DNA of 64,000 nucleotides from an uncultured Polaribacter sp. (GTDB lineage Bacteria; Bacteroidota; Bacteroidia; Flavobacteriales; Flavobacteriaceae): NCBI RefSeq assembly GCF_947497125.1, contig NZ_CANMFI010000005.1, positions 124,001 to 188,000 of the forward strand, read 5' to 3'. Shown piece by piece: positions 35,661 to 44,746 of this stretch (position 1 is its first letter; each line of letters starts with the position of its first letter). The notes under the pieces were generated by a model. It saw only the letters and a program-made list of their open reading frames with translations, ran no database searches and was not told where the DNA came from. The position numbers and the translations under genes were made by a program.

Positions 35661-35668
35661 CAAATTTA
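35661..35668 (-). promoter_or_regulatory. -7-type promoter box upstream of sucA
   Basis: TAAATTTG on the minus strand fits TAnnTTTG. No clear TTTG lies at the expected distance, so only half of the promoter is supported. Confidence 0.4.
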
Positions 35669-35724
35669 GAAATGAAAGCGAAATTGTTTTCTGAAATAAA
35701 AAAATAAAAAAAATAAAAAAAACA

Positions 35725-35755
35725 TTTGCCTATATTCTAAAAAGATATATATTTG
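35725..35755 (+). promoter_or_regulatory. Bacteroidetes-type promoter for tRNA-Asn
   Basis: TTTG at 35725-35728 and TATATTTG at 35748-35755 are separated by 19 bases, a full match to the consensus, about 30 bases before the tRNA. Confidence 0.75.
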
Positions 35756-35786
35756 CACTCGCTAATCACAAATGCGTGATGCAAAC

Positions 35787-35860
35787 TCCTCTTTAGCTCA
35801 GTTGGTTAGAGCATCTGACTGTTAATCAGAGGGTCCAAGGTTCGAGTCCTTGAAGAGGAG
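35787..35860 (+). tRNA. tRNA-Asn (anticodon GTT)
   Basis: A 74-base cloverleaf. TCCTCTT pairs with AAGAGGA, the discriminator is G, the anticodon loop CTGTTAA gives GTT, and the T arm has GGTTCGAGTCC. No CCA is encoded. Confidence 0.95.
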
Positions 35861-35861
35861 C

Positions 35862-35897
35862 AAAAAAGTCTTATCATTCTTGATAAGACTTTTTTTA
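35862..35897 (+). terminator. Hairpin terminator after tRNA-Asn
   Basis: A perfect stem AAAAAAGTCTTATCA with its complement around TTCT, followed by a T run. Confidence 0.85.
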
Positions 35898-35922
35898 TGT
35901 CTGAAATCCAGATATTTAAAAC

Positions 35923-35957
35923 CAAAAAAAAGTCGGTAAATAAATTTTACCGACTTT
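35923..35957 (-). terminator. Hairpin terminator after pruA
   Basis: Stem AAAGTCGGTAAA with its complement. The A run at 35923-35930 gives the T tract on the minus strand. Confidence 0.8.
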
Positions 35958-35986
35958 CATTTTTCAAGAACTAAAGCTTTATTGCA

Positions 35987-37612
35987 TTACCCTAAAAATG
36001 GGTATTTATAATCAGAAGGTGATACTAATGTTTCTTTAATTAGTCTTACCGAAGTCCAACGTAACAAGTTTTGTGCAGAACCTGCCTTATCATTTGTCCC
36101 CGATGCTCTAGCACCACCAAAAGGCTGCTGACCAACTACCGCACCCGAAGGCTTGTCATTAATATAAAAGTTACCTGCAGCATTTTCTAATGCTTTAGAC
36201 GCCGCCTCTACAATATATCTATCTGTAGAAAAAATAGCGCCAGTTAAACCATATTCCGAAGTTTCATCAACTAACTTTAAAGAAGCTTCCCAAGCAGCAT
36301 CTTCATACACATAAACCGTCATAACAGGGCCAAATAATTCTGTATGCATTGTAGCATACTTTGGCGATGTTGTAACAATTACAGTTGGCTCTATAAAATA
36401 ACCTACAGATTTATCATGGTTTCCGCCAATAATAATCTCTGCATCTTTATCTGCTTTTGCAGCATCGATATAACTTGCTATTTTATCAAAAGAACCCTCA
36501 TGAATAACTGCATTTACAAAGTTTGAAGTATCTTCTGGAGACCCCATTTTTAACTCGCTTGTTTGCGCTATTAGGTGTTTTTTAACTTCTGGCCATAAAG
36601 ATGCCGGAATGTATGAACGAGAAGCGGCAGAACATTTTTGACCTTGATACTCAAAGGCTCCTCTTGTCATTGCCGTAGCAACCTGTAACGGATTTGATGA
36701 GTTATGAACCCAAATAAAATCTTTTCCACCAGTTTCTCCTACAATTCTTGGATATGTCTTATAAGTATGAATATTATTCCCTATTTGCTTCCACAATTCT
36801 TTAAAAACATGCGTAGATCCTGTAAAGTGCAATCCAGAAAAATCTGGAGACGCCAAGACAGTATCAGAAATCATTACTGGATCTCCGTAAACAACATTAA
36901 TAACACCATCTGGCAAACCTGCTTCTTTAAAAAGATCTACAATTACCTGTGCAGAATATGCTTGATGATCAGAAGGTTTCCAAACCACAACATTACCCAT
37001 TAAAGCGGCAGATGCTGGTAAATTTGCTGCAATAGATGTAAAGTTAAAAGGAGAAATTGCATACACAAAACCCTCTAAAGGTCTATACTCAACACGGTTC
37101 CAAACACCTGGTGAAGAGGCTGGCTGATCTTTAAAAATATCCGTCATGTACTCTACATTAAATCGGAAAAAATCTATCATTTCACAAGCAGCATCAATCT
37201 CTGCCTGAAATACATTTTTAGATTGCGCAATCATTGTTGCCGCATTCATTCTTGCTCTATATGGCCCTGCTAACAACTCTGCTGCTTTTAAGAAAATTGA
37301 AGCACGCTCCATCCAGCTAACATTAGACCACGCCTCTCTTGCTGCCAACGCAGAAGAAATAGCAGCACCTACATGACTTTTATCTGCGGTATGGTATTGC
37401 CCAACAACATGCTTATGATCATGTGGTGGTGTAATATTTTTTGTATTTCCGGTTCTTACCTCTTCTCCATTAATATGCATTGGCACATCAATATTGCTAT
37501 TAAACATTGCCTTATAAGTAGCTATTAATGTCTCTTTTTCTGGTGATCCTGGTGCATAACTTTTTACAGGTTCGTTCACTGCTTTTGGAACATTAAAAAA
37601 TCCTCTTGCCAT
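35987..37612 (-). CDS. pruA: L-glutamate gamma-semialdehyde dehydrogenase (P5C dehydrogenase)
   Basis: A 541-residue aldehyde dehydrogenase of the single-function P5CDH type. The catalytic cysteine is in GAFEYQGQKCSAASR near residue 317 and the glutamate in IVGETGGKDF near 285. The C-terminus GAVVGQQPFGGARASGTNDKAG is typical of the family. It oxidises glutamate semialdehyde to glutamate with NAD+, the second step of proline breakdown. putA/prodh is not adjacent. A TAACTTTG box lies upstream on the minus strand at 37654-37661. Confidence 0.94.
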   Translation of the reverse strand: MARGFFNVPKAVNEPVKSYAPGSPEKETLIATYKAMFNSNIDVPMHINGEEVRTGNTKNITPPHDHKHVVGQYHTADKSHVGAAISSALAAREAWSNVSWMERASIFLKAAELLAGPYRARMNAATMIAQSKNVFQAEIDAACEMIDFFRFNVEYMTDIFKDQPASSPGVWNRVEYRPLEGFVYAISPFNFTSIAANLPASAALMGNVVVWKPSDHQAYSAQVIVDLFKEAGLPDGVINVVYGDPVMISDTVLASPDFSGLHFTGSTHVFKELWKQIGNNIHTYKTYPRIVGETGGKDFIWVHNSSNPLQVATAMTRGAFEYQGQKCSAASRSYIPASLWPEVKKHLIAQTSELKMGSPEDTSNFVNAVIHEGSFDKIASYIDAAKADKDAEIIIGGNHDKSVGYFIEPTVIVTTSPKYATMHTELFGPVMTVYVYEDAAWEASLKLVDETSEYGLTGAIFSTDRYIVEAASKALENAAGNFYINDKPSGAVVGQQPFGGARASGTNDKAGSAQNLLRWTSVRLIKETLVSPSDYKYPFLG

Positions 37613-37766
37613 ATTGTCTGTTTTTAAATTTTATCAACTAATTTTTTGAGCCTCAAAGTTACAATTTTTGTTTCAATAATTTTAATTGACTTGAAACCTC
37701 TTTTATTAAAGAAAATTAAAAGAAATTATTATAAATTGCGCTTATTCATAATTATTAAGAGAATTT

Positions 37767-38483
37767 ATGTGCACCGTTAGCTATTTACCTTTGGGAGAAA
37801 ATAATTTCATTTTAACCTCTAACAGAGATGAAACTCCCCTAAGAAATACAATACCACCCAAAACATATACAGAAGAAAATACCGAACTTACCTACCCTAA
37901 AGATGCCTTGGCAGGAGGAACATGGATTGGCCTAAGTAATAAAAAAAGACTTGTTTGCTTGTTAAACGGCGGATTTAAAATTCATACAAAAAAAGCTACC
38001 TATAAAACAAGTAGAGGCATTATTGTAAAAAAAATACTAACTCAAGACAACGCTGTTTCATTCATAGAAAAGTTCAATTTTACCGAAATAGAGCCTTTTA
38101 CCCTTATTTTAATTGACTGGCAAAACAATTTAAAAACCTATGAATTGGTTTGGGATGGCACTACAAAACACTTTAAACAGCTACCTCAAAAACCTATTAT
38201 CTGGTCTTCTTCTACATTGTATACCGAAGAAATGAAAGCGTTAAGAAATGATTGGTTTATAAATTGGGCAAAAGAAAAAACTTCTTTTTTACAGGAAGAT
38301 ATTTTAGAATTTCATCAAAATGAAAATTTGGGAGACAAAGGAACATCACCTAAAATGAAAAGAGAACTTGTAGAGACCGTTAGCACCACTTCATTTATGA
38401 AAAAAAATAACACAATCGATTTTACATATTTAGATTTTATTGACAACTCTAAAACAATGCAAAAGAGACAGTTGTTAGAATAA
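37767..38483 (+). CDS. NRDE-family protein (TANGO2-like)
   Basis: A 238-residue protein. It begins MCTVSYLPLGENNFILTSNRDET, showing the Cys2 and the NRDE motif (N-R-D-E) that names the family, and has GGTWIGLSNKKRLVCLLNGG near residue 50. The N-terminal Cys suggests an Ntn-hydrolase-like fold, but the biochemical role of bacterial TANGO2 proteins is not settled. Its 3' end overlaps the 3' end of the DUF3667 gene by 35 bases in convergent orientation. Confidence 0.9.
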   Translation: MCTVSYLPLGENNFILTSNRDETPLRNTIPPKTYTEENTELTYPKDALAGGTWIGLSNKKRLVCLLNGGFKIHTKKATYKTSRGIIVKKILTQDNAVSFIEKFNFTEIEPFTLILIDWQNNLKTYELVWDGTTKHFKQLPQKPIIWSSSTLYTEEMKALRNDWFINWAKEKTSFLQEDILEFHQNENLGDKGTSPKMKRELVETVSTTSFMKKNNTIDFTYLDFIDNSKTMQKRQLLE

Positions 38484-39570
38484 TAATTCCGATAACGGAT
38501 AACAAAAGATACGTATAATTTAAGAGGATAAATTTTACAAATGTCTTAAAATATTGTTGCTCGTAGAATTTTTTCATAGCTAGAAATAAATACCCTAAAA
38601 ACAGCAGTGTAAACACCCATAATTTTGGCTGAAAAGTGGCTATTTCTAAAATAAAATAAACAGACAATAACATAAAGAAAACAGTCTGCACATGAAATAC
38701 AAACACTAAATGATGTACATAATTATATTTTCTTCGGATATAAAAAAGCTTTAAAAACAAGGTAAATAAAGGCAGAAACAAAAACAACGCTACAGAGCCA
38801 TAAGACAACAACTGTGTTATAAACTCTTCTTGACTTTCTTTATTATCAAAAAATGAATTCAGCATTTTTGCTCTTGTAAACATAAATCTGTTTACAAAAG
38901 TTTTTTCTTTACCAATACTATCTAAAGCAGCATCAATAGGCATATTCGGATGTTTCTTCTGATACCTTATAAAAGAATTTATAGGAAAACCCATAAACTG
39001 CACATCACTTAATTTACTAATTTCTATAGAATCTCTGGCAACATCTTTAAATATATCATCTACAAATTGTGTTCTTTTTAAAGAATCTACAGACACCTCT
39101 GCACTTTGAATCTCTTGGTCAATTTCATCTCTAAGAGAATCTAATTCATCATTATCGATTACAATATTAAACACCCCTGAAGCAGCTGACTCTGATACTG
39201 AAACTCCATTTGTAAGCTTTTGAAACTTGTCTATATTTTTAGAAAGACTTAAAATTAAAAAGAATAGAATAGATACCGTTAAATAGAATCGAAACGGATT
39301 GGAGTAGCGAGCCCTTTTACCAGAAACATAATCTTTAGAAACCTTACCAGGCTTTATTAAAAGCGGTAAAATTGTAGTCCAAAATTTAGCATCCCAAGAA
39401 AAAAAACTGCCAAATATTTCTTTGATAAAATTAAGAAAATTAATGCGATCTCCTTTGTTTGCTTGTCCGCAATCTGGACAAAATTTTTCATCTCCAAAAA
39501 AAGGATGTCCACAATTTAAACATGCGTCATCTCTAACAATTATCTTATTTTCTTGATCTGCTAGTTTAAT
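38449..39570 (-). CDS. DUF3667 membrane protein with N-terminal zinc ribbon; start codon not canonical
   Basis: The ORF track begins at a GTG at 39174, but the frame stays open upstream to 39594 and that extension is clearly coding. It has a zinc ribbon CLNCGHPFFGDEKFCPDCGQ, then NFLNFIKEIFGSFFSWDAKFW and SKDYVSGKRARYSNPFRFY, all DUF3667 hallmarks. The C-terminal part has four or so membrane segments. No ATG, GTG or TTG exists between the upstream TAA and the zinc ribbon; I placed the start at an ATT (39570), which overlaps the end of apaG by 10 bases and suggests coupled translation. The function of the family is unknown. The exact start is a guess. Confidence 0.78.
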   Translation of the reverse strand: MKLADQENKIIVRDDACLNCGHPFFGDEKFCPDCGQANKGDRINFLNFIKEIFGSFFSWDAKFWTTILPLLIKPGKVSKDYVSGKRARYSNPFRFYLTVSILFFLILSLSKNIDKFQKLTNGVSVSESAASGVFNIVIDNDELDSLRDEIDQEIQSAEVSVDSLKRTQFVDDIFKDVARDSIEISKLSDVQFMGFPINSFIRYQKKHPNMPIDAALDSIGKEKTFVNRFMFTRAKMLNSFFDNKESQEEFITQLLSYGSVALFLFLPLFTLFLKLFYIRRKYNYVHHLVFVFHVQTVFFMLLSVYFILEIATFQPKLWVFTLLFLGYLFLAMKKFYEQQYFKTFVKFILLNYTYLLLSVIGIIILTTVSFALF

Positions 39571-39947
39571 AAGTACGGTGTTATTAACTGAAAATTAGGA
39601 ATTACTACTTTAAATTGCTCGAAAGTGTCTAGATTAATCATGGTATAAAAACCTTTCATTGCACCAATATTTGACGCTAAAAAACACCCAGAAGTATACG
39701 TATAACTGTCGTTTGGCGCTAAAACTGGTGTTTGACCCACAACCCCTTCTCCGCTAACAATTTCTGTAGCACTAAGAGAATCATATATCTGCCAAAAACG
39801 GTCTGTAAGTTTTACTGTATCTGATGAATTGTTTTCTATAGTAATTGCATAACTATACACATAAAAAGGTGTCTTATCTTTAAAACTAACTCCTTTGTTA
39901 TTGGTTACTACCGAAATCTTTATGCCTTTTGTAATTTGATATATCAT
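39561..39947 (-). CDS. apaG: ApaG-domain protein
   Basis: A 128-residue single beta-sandwich. Features: ISVVTNNKGVSF near the N-terminus, YAITIENNSSDTVKLTDRFWQI near residue 33, EGVVGQTPVLAPNDSYTYTSG near 63, and GAMKGFYTM. This fits stand-alone ApaG, a fibronectin III-like protein long linked to Co2+/Mg2+ resistance; the mechanism is unclear. Its 3' end overlaps the DUF3667 frame. Confidence 0.92.
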   Translation of the reverse strand: MIYQITKGIKISVVTNNKGVSFKDKTPFYVYSYAITIENNSSDTVKLTDRFWQIYDSLSATEIVSGEGVVGQTPVLAPNDSYTYTSGCFLASNIGAMKGFYTMINLDTFEQFKVVIPNFQLITPYLLN

Positions 39948-40008
39948 CTATCGTAAATGTACTTTTTTTAAAAACAATAAACAAGTTTTACAAAAAAGTA
40001 AAAACAAA

Positions 40009-41226
40009 CTACCTGTTTTGATCAAAATAACCAACACCAACCGCTATTACACGATCATAAAAGCTACCAAAAGGCTTGTAATACGCAATAACTGTGTACT
40101 CGTTTTCAGTTTCAAAATAAGAACCCAAAATTTCGTTACTATCTACAACGTTATTTGCATCTAAAGTAGCATATGTATAATTATAAAAACCTTGTTTTAA
40201 CAATATAGCTGCCTCATACGACTTTGTTACACTATTGTATGTCATTTTATTTTCTTCGGATATCGAAAAATCATTAAAAGCACCATAGACATAAACCTCT
40301 TTACCCTCAAAAGAATCATCAGTATTTAAAGTAAAATGCATCATAGCATAATCTGCCTCTGTATTAGAATCATTAGCCTCTAATGTTCTTATTAAAAATT
40401 GCCCATTAATATCTGGACTATATTTATAGGTCTGAAAAGGATTGTATGTGTGAGGATATATATAATGATGAAAAACATCATGCTTTTCAATTTTAACGAT
40501 ATTTAAACTGGTATTTCTTACAAATTTGCTGTCAAAATTTAAATATTCGTTACCTCCTTTAAAGTTTGTTTTATTAGCGTAAGTATAAAGCAATTGATTA
40601 CTTTTAAAGAAAGTAGGCTGTAAATTTGTTATTTGTTCGTTCCAATTATTATTTTTTAAGAGCACAACATTAATTTCTTGACTTGGATTGTTGATGGAAA
40701 TATTTGGATGATTCAACGAAAAGGAAATTGTTTGCTCTGTATTTAAAGTCTTCGTATTTCTACTTCTAACTACAGAAACCCCAACAATAGCAGCCGTTTC
40801 ATACAAAACAAATCGTCTTGTAAAAACAACTTCATCATAGGCATCTAAAACAGAAAGAAGGTAGTTACCACTTTTGGTTATAATGGTGTTTATATTCGGA
40901 ATTTGAACTGCATAATGCGTGTAATTCTGAAAAGTATTAAAAGAATTGGTAACATCTATTATTGTATTCTGATCAAAACCATCAATATACTGGCTAGAAA
41001 GCATTCTACTTGGCTGCCAATCATGCGTCATGTGCTTTATTTTGTATTGATAATCTTTACTATCTGCCTCTAAATCATCAAAAGAAAGCTCTAAAACAGT
41101 TCCTAAAGGCACGATTGCAGTATAATTGTTTTCATTCGAAGACCTTAATTGAATCGACTTAATGTTTTGCGAGAAAACATTAAATTTTAAAAGTAGAAAA
41201 ATAGATAATAAATATAATGATCTCAT
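40009..41226 (-). CDS. Type IX secretion system plug-type protein (DUF5103)
   Basis: A 405-residue protein with a signal peptide (ending NVFSQN). It has two Ig-like regions with the family motifs YQYKIKHMTHDWQPSRMLSSQY near residue 60 and FNTFQNYTHYAVQIPN near 95, and a C-terminal half with VYGAFNDFSI and LKQGFYNYTYA. In Flavobacterium a protein of this family blocks the lateral opening of the SprA translocon. It supports active T9SS secretion of the tagged proteins in this window. It is divergent from nqrA. Confidence 0.85.
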   Translation of the reverse strand: MRSLYLLSIFLLLKFNVFSQNIKSIQLRSSNENNYTAIVPLGTVLELSFDDLEADSKDYQYKIKHMTHDWQPSRMLSSQYIDGFDQNTIIDVTNSFNTFQNYTHYAVQIPNINTIITKSGNYLLSVLDAYDEVVFTRRFVLYETAAIVGVSVVRSRNTKTLNTEQTISFSLNHPNISINNPSQEINVVLLKNNNWNEQITNLQPTFFKSNQLLYTYANKTNFKGGNEYLNFDSKFVRNTSLNIVKIEKHDVFHHYIYPHTYNPFQTYKYSPDINGQFLIRTLEANDSNTEADYAMMHFTLNTDDSFEGKEVYVYGAFNDFSISEENKMTYNSVTKSYEAAILLKQGFYNYTYATLDANNVVDSNEILGSYFETENEYTVIAYYKPFGSFYDRVIAVGVGYFDQNR

Positions 41227-41391
41227 AAGACAAACATAACCATTCGATTACAAAACAACACATTTATAACGAAAATTGTAAGGCGAAATTACGCAAATAA
41301 AATTTATTTATAATCATTATAAATAAGAATATTTAACAAATATAAAAGCAGAAATACATCTTAAATAAATGGCAAAATCATTAAATTTGCA

Positions 41392-41399
41392 TGATTTTT
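41392..41399 (+). promoter_or_regulatory. -7-type promoter box for the nqr operon
   Basis: TAAATTTG lies 30 bases upstream of the nqrA ATG. The upstream TTTG box is not obvious, so only the -7 box is claimed. Confidence 0.45.
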
Positions 41400-41428
41400 A
41401 TTAAGATAACTAACAATTCCAATTTACT

Positions 41429-42778
41429 ATGTCAAAAGACATTCGTATTAAAAAAGGCTTAGATATTAAGCTTGTTGGCAGTGCAGAAAAAACAACTACT
41501 TCTATTTCTTTAAGTAGTTTTTATGCAATTAAGCCAGAAGATTTTCATGGAATTACACCTAAACTAATCGCAAAAGAAGGTACCGAAGTAAAAGCAGGTG
41601 AAGCACTTTTTTATTCTAAAAGTGATGAGCGTATTTTATTTCCTAGTCCTGTTTCCGGTAAAGTAGAAAGTATAATTCGTGGAGAAAGAAGAAAGGTATT
41701 AGCAATTAAAATTGCGGCAGATACAGATCAAAAACACCAAGATTTTGACGCTAAAGATGCAGCTACAATGTCTGCAGAAGAGGTAAGAAATCATTTATTA
41801 GCTTCTGGTTGTTGGCCATTTGTAAAACAACGTCCTTATGATGTAGTTGCAAATCCAAATCAAGCACCAAAAGCAATATTTGTGTCGGCTTATGCAAGCG
41901 CACCTTTAGCAGCAGATTTAGACTATACTTTAAATGGTAAAGAAGCAGAATTACAAGCAGCAATTACTGCTGTTAGTAAATTAACAGAAGGCAAAGTTCA
42001 TGTTTCTGTTGGTAAAAATGCAAATTCACCTTTGGCAAGTTTAAAAGACGCAGAAATTCATAAAGTTTCTGGACCACATCCTTCAGGAAATGTTGGAACT
42101 CAAATAGCAAAAATAGATCCTATTAATAAAGGAGAAGTAGTTTGGGTAATTACACCTCAAGATTTGGTTGTTATTGGCGAGCTATTGCTAACAGGAAAGT
42201 TAAACATTACAAGAACGGTTGCTTTAACCGGCTCTAAGTTTAGCAAGCCACACTATGTAACTGCAATTGCTGGAGCTCAAATTTCTGATATTGCTACAGG
42301 CAACTTAGAAAACGACAATACAAGAGTAATTAGCGGAAACGTTTTATCTGGTAAAGAAGTTAAAGAAGATGGCTTTATCGGTTACTACGACAATCAAATT
42401 ACTGCAATACCAGAAGGAGATGACTACGAATTCTTTGGATGGAACAAGCCAATTTTTAATAAAATTTCTACATCAAGAGCATTGACATTTTCTTGGTTAA
42501 ATTCTAAAAAGAAATACGACTTAAATACCAATACAAATGGAGAACACAGAGCATTTGTAGTTACAGGTTCTTACGAAAAAGTATTTCCTTTAGATGTATA
42601 CCCAATGCAATTATTAAAAGCTTGTATGTATAAAGATTTAGATGAAATGGAAGCTTTAGGAGCGTACGAAGTTGCTCCGGAAGATTTTGCACTAACAGAA
42701 TTTATTTGTGTATCTAAACAACCACATCAAAAGATAATACGTGAAGGTTTAGATTTAATGAGAGAAGAATTAGGATAA
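41429..42778 (+). CDS. nqrA: Na+-translocating NADH:quinone reductase subunit A
   Basis: A 449-residue peripheral subunit. The start MSKDIRIKKGLDIKLVGSAE, FHGITPKLIAKEGTEVKAGEALFY and FPSPVSGKVESIIRGERR are typical NqrA, resembling a lipoyl/biotin-like domain. It is the first gene of nqrABCDEF and joins nqrB after four bases. The complex oxidises NADH, reduces quinone and exports Na+. Confidence 0.97.
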   Translation: MSKDIRIKKGLDIKLVGSAEKTTTSISLSSFYAIKPEDFHGITPKLIAKEGTEVKAGEALFYSKSDERILFPSPVSGKVESIIRGERRKVLAIKIAADTDQKHQDFDAKDAATMSAEEVRNHLLASGCWPFVKQRPYDVVANPNQAPKAIFVSAYASAPLAADLDYTLNGKEAELQAAITAVSKLTEGKVHVSVGKNANSPLASLKDAEIHKVSGPHPSGNVGTQIAKIDPINKGEVVWVITPQDLVVIGELLLTGKLNITRTVALTGSKFSKPHYVTAIAGAQISDIATGNLENDNTRVISGNVLSGKEVKEDGFIGYYDNQITAIPEGDDYEFFGWNKPIFNKISTSRALTFSWLNSKKKYDLNTNTNGEHRAFVVTGSYEKVFPLDVYPMQLLKACMYKDLDEMEALGAYEVAPEDFALTEFICVSKQPHQKIIREGLDLMREELG

Positions 42779-42782
42779 GATT

Positions 42783-43994
42783 ATGGGCTTAAAACAAAAT
42801 TTACATAATTTAAAAGAGAAGTATAAAGGAACAAAAATGGCACCTGCGTTTAACGCAATCCATACCTTTTTATATTTACCAAATGAAGTGACTCACGGAG
42901 GAACTCATATAAAAGCAGCAGACGATTTAAAGCGTACAATGAATATTGTAATCATGTCTTTACTTCCAATATTGCTTTTCGGAATGTTTAATGCAGGTTA
43001 TCAACATTATGCAGCTATAGATGCAGCAAAAGGGATTACAAAAGAATTTACAGTTTTAGGTTCTTTTTTAACCATGGATAATTTCTGGATTGGAATAGTA
43101 AAAGTTTTACCATTGGTAATTGTTTCTTATGGAGTTGGACTTATTGTTGAATTTATTTTCGCAGTAATTAAAGGCCACGAAGTAGAAGAAGGTTACTTAG
43201 TAACTGGTATGTTAGTGCCATTAATTGTGCCAATAGACACTCCTTTATGGATGTTGGCTGTTGCAGTAGTATTTGGTGTTGTTATTGGTAAAGAAGTATT
43301 TGGTGGTACAGGAATGAACATCTTAAACCCAGCATTAACAATTAGAGCATTTTTATTCTTTGCATATCCTACTTGGATGTCTGGAGATAAAGTTTGGGTT
43401 CACGATGCTGTGAATAGAGTTGGAACTGCAGATGCAATTTCTGGAGAAACAATACTAGGTAGTTACGCGCAAAATTTGACACCAAAATATGATTTATGGG
43501 ATGCTTTCTTCGGATTTATTCCTGGTTCTGTAGGTGAAACATCTGCATTTTTAATCTTATTAGGCGCTGCATTTTTAATTTTTACAAAAATTGGAAGCTG
43601 GAGAATAATTGTTTCTACATTTATCGGAGCAGCAGTAATGGGAATCATTTTTAATGCAATTGCAGCCAACGGAATTATTACAGAAACTAGTAAGTTTTAC
43701 GGATTAATGTCTGCTAATTGGTACGAACATTTAATTATTGGTGGTTTGGCATTTGGTGCTGTATTTATGGCAACAGATCCTGTAACAGCATCACAAACAA
43801 ATAAAGGAAAATGGATTTACGGTTTCTTAATTGGTTTTATTTCAATTATGATTCGTGTATTTAACCCAGCATATCCAGAAGGCGTATTTTTAGCAATTTT
43901 GTTAATGAATGTATTTGCGCCAACAATAGACCATTATGTGGTTCAAGGAAACGTAAAAAGAAGATTAAAACGTACTAAAGTTAAAACTGCCTAA
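42783..43994 (+). CDS. nqrB: Na+-NQR subunit B
   Basis: A 403-residue membrane subunit with about ten helices. It carries FLYLPNEVTHGGTHIKAADDLKRTM near residue 30, GKEVFGGTGMNILNPALTIRAF near 175, and MATDPVTASQTNKGKW near 330. NqrB binds riboflavin and a covalent FMN and belongs to the same fold family as RnfD. The Thr for FMN attachment probably lies in the ETILGS stretch (SGETILGSYAQ), by analogy. It overlaps nothing and leads to nqrC after two bases. Confidence 0.97.
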   Translation: MGLKQNLHNLKEKYKGTKMAPAFNAIHTFLYLPNEVTHGGTHIKAADDLKRTMNIVIMSLLPILLFGMFNAGYQHYAAIDAAKGITKEFTVLGSFLTMDNFWIGIVKVLPLVIVSYGVGLIVEFIFAVIKGHEVEEGYLVTGMLVPLIVPIDTPLWMLAVAVVFGVVIGKEVFGGTGMNILNPALTIRAFLFFAYPTWMSGDKVWVHDAVNRVGTADAISGETILGSYAQNLTPKYDLWDAFFGFIPGSVGETSAFLILLGAAFLIFTKIGSWRIIVSTFIGAAVMGIIFNAIAANGIITETSKFYGLMSANWYEHLIIGGLAFGAVFMATDPVTASQTNKGKWIYGFLIGFISIMIRVFNPAYPEGVFLAILLMNVFAPTIDHYVVQGNVKRRLKRTKVKTA

Positions 43995-43996
43995 TT

Positions 43997-44743
43997 ATGA
44001 GTAAGAGAACAGATAGTAATGGATATACAATGATTTTCGCCATCGTAATGGTGTTAATCGTGGGTTCTTTGTTAGCCTTTCTTTCATCGTATCTAAAAGA
44101 TAGGATTACAGAAAACAAAAGAATAGAAAAACAACAGAACATTTTATACGCAATGGGTGTTAACGAAAATGATGAATCGAGTGCTACATTTGTTTCGGCA
44201 AATGTTGCAGGTGCAGAATTTTCAAAATACATTAAAAAGCAATTGGTTATTGAAGGTGATAACACCACAGAAGATAACAATGCCTATTTAATTGATGTTA
44301 AAAAAGAACAAGCAAAAGCAAAAGATGGCGCTGTTAGAAGATTGCCATTATTTGTAGGCGAAAAAGAAGGCAAAACATTTTATGTAGCACCAATAAGAGG
44401 TAAAGGTCTTTGGGATGCTATTTGGGGTTATGTTGCTATGGATGCTGATATGATTGTTCAAGGTGCTTATTTTGATCATAAAGGAGAAACACCAGGTTTA
44501 GGTGCAAACATTAAACAACGTTATTTTATGGACGACTTTATTGGTGAGCATCTTTTAACCGAAACCGGAGAATTTAAAGGAATTACTGTAAAAAAAGGAA
44601 ACAACGATGCAGTAAATGAAGATAAAACTGATTATGAAGTAGATGCAATTGCAGGAGCTACCATTACAGGTGATGGTGTATCTGCAATGATAAAGAAAGA
44701 TTTAGCATTGTATTTGCCTTATTTTAAATCATTAAAAAAATAA
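43997..44743 (+). CDS. nqrC: Na+-NQR subunit C
   Basis: A 248-residue subunit with one N-terminal membrane helix (YTMIFAIVMVLIVGSLLAFL) and a periplasmic FMN domain. The covalent flavin threonine lies in DAIAGATITGDGVSAM near residue 221, the conserved (S/T)GAT-type motif. GKGLWDAIWGYVAMD near 132 and GETPGLGANI near 160 are also family motifs. Confidence 0.97.
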   Translation: MSKRTDSNGYTMIFAIVMVLIVGSLLAFLSSYLKDRITENKRIEKQQNILYAMGVNENDESSATFVSANVAGAEFSKYIKKQLVIEGDNTTEDNNAYLIDVKKEQAKAKDGAVRRLPLFVGEKEGKTFYVAPIRGKGLWDAIWGYVAMDADMIVQGAYFDHKGETPGLGANIKQRYFMDDFIGEHLLTETGEFKGITVKKGNNDAVNEDKTDYEVDAIAGATITGDGVSAMIKKDLALYLPYFKSLKK

Positions 44744-44746
44744 TTT

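Noticed and set aside
36704-37003. 99-residue plus-strand ORF inside pruA
   Set aside because: It is antisense to a conserved gene, with no recognisable domain; a shadow frame.
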